Notes under the pieces: model-generated
The model's database searches: none
What the model saw: only the letters and a program-made list of their open reading frames with translations
What the model was told of the DNA's origin: nothing
Shown: one piece after another, positions 62,102 through 64,000 of the stretch
Numbering within the stretch: position 1 is the first letter of the stretch
How the letters are laid out: each line of letters opens with the position of its first letter
Assembly (NCBI RefSeq): GCF_000372725.1
Contig: NW_005200784.1
Coordinates: forward strand, 880,994 to 944,993
Length of the DNA stretch: 64,000 bases
From: Emiliania huxleyi CCMP1516
Taxonomy: Eukaryota > Haptophyta > Isochrysidales > Noelaerhabdaceae
Direction of reading: 5' to 3'
Translations under genes and position numbers: made by a program

Positions 62102-62331
62102 CAGCGCAGCGTGGTTGCCGGAGGCTCGACCCGAAGGTGACGGAGGTGATGTCGGTGTTTGTGAAGGCGTGCTGCAGCGAGGGCGCGGGGCGTGGCGGCT
62201 CGCGTTGGGGGCGTCGGGAGAACGCGGGAGCAACCAGGTCCCTTCCAGAGAAAGAAAGAAACATGACGACAAAACTTCCTCGCACAACACTGGGCACGGG
62301 ACTGGCGCGCACTGGCACTAACACAGGTACA
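62102..62331. other. 5' flank of the RUS1-family gene with dispersed repeat at 62289-62330
   Basis: It contains CGCACAACACTGGGCACGGG ACTGGCGCGCACTGGCACTA ACACAGGTAC, the longest copy of the 12249 repeat, directly adjoining the family 1 repeat. Confidence 0.65.
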
Positions 62332-63565
62332 CCGAAAGAAACGGAGAACCCAAGGGAGGGATGGGAGCAGGATGGGAGAACGGCACGCCGCCACATAAAA
62401 AAATTTAAGGAGAGGGGTGTGATGCGCTAGCCGTCGCCCACCCTTGGGCGTCCGCCTCTTCCTATCTCTCTTCGCAGTCTCTCGCCGATTCTCGCTGCAA
62501 CCTTCATGCCACCTCGCGGTCGTCCCACTCTCGTCGTTCTCTCCCTTGTCATTTCCTCCTCTGTCGCGTCGCTCTCCTCTGCCTCGTTCTGCGACGCCGC
62601 CGCCGCCTGCCGGTCCCTTGTTCGCGCGGCTTCTCCCGCCTCTCGGCGCAACTCCGCCCTCCTGGCGGCATATTTTGGCCCCTCGAGTTTATCAAGCTCT
62701 CCTCGCGCAAGGACGACTCTTCTGACTCCCACTGCGATCATTTGCCACCCAGTCATGTCGTTGCTCAGGTCCACTCTCTCTTCGAACACTTGTGCCTCCA
62801 CGGATGATGCTGGCGCTGGGGTCCCCTTCGGGTGCATCGTGACAGCTGACGACGGGATTTCCACTGGTTCGTCCTCCTCTGAGTCGTCTTCCCCGGCTTC
62901 CTTCCGCTCGGCTCTACGTTCGGTACGTTCGGCGTGGCTCACCCTCCATGCCGTGAACAGGCGCTTTATCCACTCTATATTCTTCTCTCGTTCCTCTGCC
63001 CGTGCCTTGGTCTTGTCGTTGTTTCGCACCCATGTCTGTATGGCAGTCGAGGCTGCCTTCCCCACTGCCTGTAGTTCACTCGTCACCTCTCCCGCGAGCT
63101 CCCTTCTCTTTCTTTCGGGTATGGAGTCCGTGAGTGCGGGTAGCGTGCAGGCAATCACGGGCGCTATTTTGTCGTACTCCTCTTCGGCGAGCGCTCCAAA
63201 TCTAGACCCTTTCGCCTTTAAGGATGCTGCTCTCGCTCGTCTCAGGAATGTGGCGGTGTCTTTTGAGTCCGGCGCCTCCCGTTCAACTCTTGCTGTCGCC
63301 CTCGCCGTGTGTTTGTCGAGCTTCCGCATGAAGTAACGCGCCTCTTCCTTATTTCCAGCGCAGCTGCCGCTCAGTATGTGCGCCAACGACGCCTGTGGTG
63401 GCTCACTGTCTTCTTGTTTCCAGTCGTGAGTCCCAGTCTCTCTACAGTTCTCCGAGTCTCCTCCTCGCCTCGCGCGCCTCTTTTGTGGCCTCATCCCTAG
63501 CCGCTTTGCACGCTCTGCAATAAATAAATAAATAAATAAAACGGACACACCAAACAAGGGGTGGG
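62332..63565 (-). mobile_element. Dispersed repeat family 1, longest copy
   Basis: On the minus strand it starts in CCACCCCTTGTTTGGTGTGT CCGTTTTATTTATTTATT, contains a 355-codon ORF (62427-63494), then AAATTTTTTTATGTGGCGGC GTGCCGTTCTCCCATC and CCATCCCTCCCTTGGGTTCT with a CTTT tail. Shorter copies at 20274, 20614, 25895, 45517 and 48776 share both or one end, and several lack the ORF interior. Element class is undetermined: shared 3' end with tail and 5' truncation suggest a retroelement-like mode, internal deletions resemble non-autonomous derivatives. Confidence 0.75.
62427..63494 (-). CDS. ORF carried by repeat family 1; basic/charged protein with AT-hook-like motif
   Basis: 355 aa from MRPQKRRARRGGDSENCRET. 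It is charged and largely helical: ASLAHILSGSCAGNKEEARY, AEEEYDKIAPVIACTLPALT, VTSELQAVGKAASTAIQTWV, EREKNIEWIKRLFTAWRVSH, an acidic DDSEEDEPVEIP run, DLSNDMTGWQMIAVGVRRVV, and the C-terminal TRVGRPRGGMK, which resembles an AT-hook (GRPRG). No reverse transcriptase, integrase or DDE motif is visible. A truncated, decayed paralogue lies at 45625-45950. It may be an element-encoded DNA-binding or structural protein. The ORF being open in this copy suggests recent activity or selection. Confidence 0.6.
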   Translation of the reverse strand: MRPQKRRARRGGDSENCRETGTHDWKQEDSEPPQASLAHILSGSCAGNKEEARYFMRKLDKHTARATARVEREAPDSKDTATFLRRARAASLKAKGSRFGALAEEEYDKIAPVIACTLPALTDSIPERKRRELAGEVTSELQAVGKAASTAIQTWVRNNDKTKARAEEREKNIEWIKRLFTAWRVSHAERTERRAERKEAGEDDSEEDEPVEIPSSAVTMHPKGTPAPASSVEAQVFEERVDLSNDMTGWQMIAVGVRRVVLARGELDKLEGPKYAARRAELRREAGEAARTRDRQAAAASQNEAEESDATEEEMTRERTTRVGRPRGGMKVAARIGERLRREIGRGGRPRVGDG

Positions 63566-63616
63566 CTCTGCAGTCCAGTTTATAGTCGAGAGCATTCGAT
63601 TTCTTGCTGTGACTCC

Positions 63617-64000
63617 ATGGACGCGGCACCTCCTGCCGCCGGCCGTGTCGTCGCGCCGTCAGCCGCGACGGCTCGGCCGCGCCCTCGCTTCACCGGGCTC
63701 TCAGCCAGGCCCGGGTCGGCCGGCGGCAGCGCTGCCGCCCCGCCTGCCGGTGGCAGCGGCGACGCGACCGCCATCGTGCCGCAAAAGGCGCCGCGGCCGC
63801 GCCGCCGCTTCATCTCGCAGATTCCGCCTTCGATCGCCGATGACCCGGAGCTCCAGTCGGCCCTGGGCGCGCTGCCGTCCAACTACAACTTTGAGGTGCC
63901 AAAGACCATCTGGCGGCTCCAGCAGCTCAAGGCGTCGGCCGTCGCACTGCAGTTCCCCGAGGGCCTGCTCATGTATGCGACGACGATTGCCGACATCCTC
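63617..64000 (+). CDS. DPH1: Diphthamide biosynthesis protein 1 (2-(3-amino-3-carboxypropyl)histidine synthase subunit 1), 5' part
   Basis: 128 codons from ATG at 63617 to the window end, open throughout. After a disordered Ala/Pro/Arg-rich N-terminus of about 65 residues come [56 protein letters not shown] and YATTIADIL, all characteristic of DPH1. DPH1 with DPH2 is a radical-SAM-type Fe-S enzyme that transfers a 3-amino-3-carboxypropyl group to a His of elongation factor 2. The catalytic cysteines lie beyond the window. The start codon is about 50 bp from the end of the family 1 repeat. Confidence 0.88.
   Translation, partial: MDAAPPAAGRVVAPSAATARPRPRFTGLSARPGSAGGSAAAPPAGGSGDATAIVPQKAPRPRRRFISQIPPSIADDPELQSALGALPSNYNFEVPKTIWRLQQLKASAVALQFPEGLLMYATTIADIL

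Overview
The window is nuclear DNA of a GC-rich, intron-bearing eukaryotic alga with a secondary (complex) plastid, most likely a haptophyte of the Emiliania/Gephyrocapsa/Chrysochromulina type. Evidence: spliced genes on both strands; a LOW PSII ACCUMULATION-type protein with a bipartite signal/transit leader; algal Fea1-type, EphR-like and Pro-Ser-rich modules; and repeated use of GC-AG as well as GT-AG introns (GC donors are known to be common in Emiliania). The organism is inferred, not proven. All splice models come from reading-frame continuity and conserved motifs only.

Layout: 43-1815 (-) LPA1-like plastid protein with a C-terminal SnoaL/NTF2 fold; 1816-4879 microsatellites and intergenic DNA; 4880-5965 (+) small secreted/membrane protein; 8306-9409 (-) single-finger CCCH protein; 12560-~15212 (-, perhaps to 16.4 kb) unrecognised coiled-coil/acidic protein; 16715-18171 (+) homeodomain protein; 18952-20184 (-) membrane J-domain protein; 21749-24358 (+) nucleoporin Nup85; 24855-25753 two nested 8-bp-TSD DNA transposons; 26588-28399 (+) coiled-coil protein; 28931-41006 (-) giant mosaic receptor (Fea1-like, LamG-like, CUB, beta-helix, EphR-like, multi-pass membrane, TIR); 41926-45159 (-) polyglutamine/membrane protein interrupted by an assembly gap; 46361-48011 (+) Ala-rich protein; 49597-50697 (+) type I membrane glycoprotein; 51505-54680 (-) Tel2/TELO2; 55317-56241 hAT element; 56979-57650 foldback element; 58690-60143 (+) ArgC; 60514-62101 (-) RUS1-family protein; 62332-63565 longest copy of a dispersed repeat with a 355-codon ORF; 63617-64000 (+) start of DPH1.

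Most genes are unrelated housekeeping or signalling genes, as expected for a nuclear locus. The most unusual object is the 12-kb giant receptor gene: its ectodomain carries an iron-assimilation (Fea1-like) module and carbohydrate-binding-like modules, and its cytoplasmic end carries a TIR domain that keeps the catalytic-type glutamate. If it is one gene, it would be an algal surface receptor with a possible NAD-cleaving or scaffold output. The intergenic DNA is rich in non-autonomous DNA transposons with intact target-site duplications and in one internally deleted dispersed repeat family.
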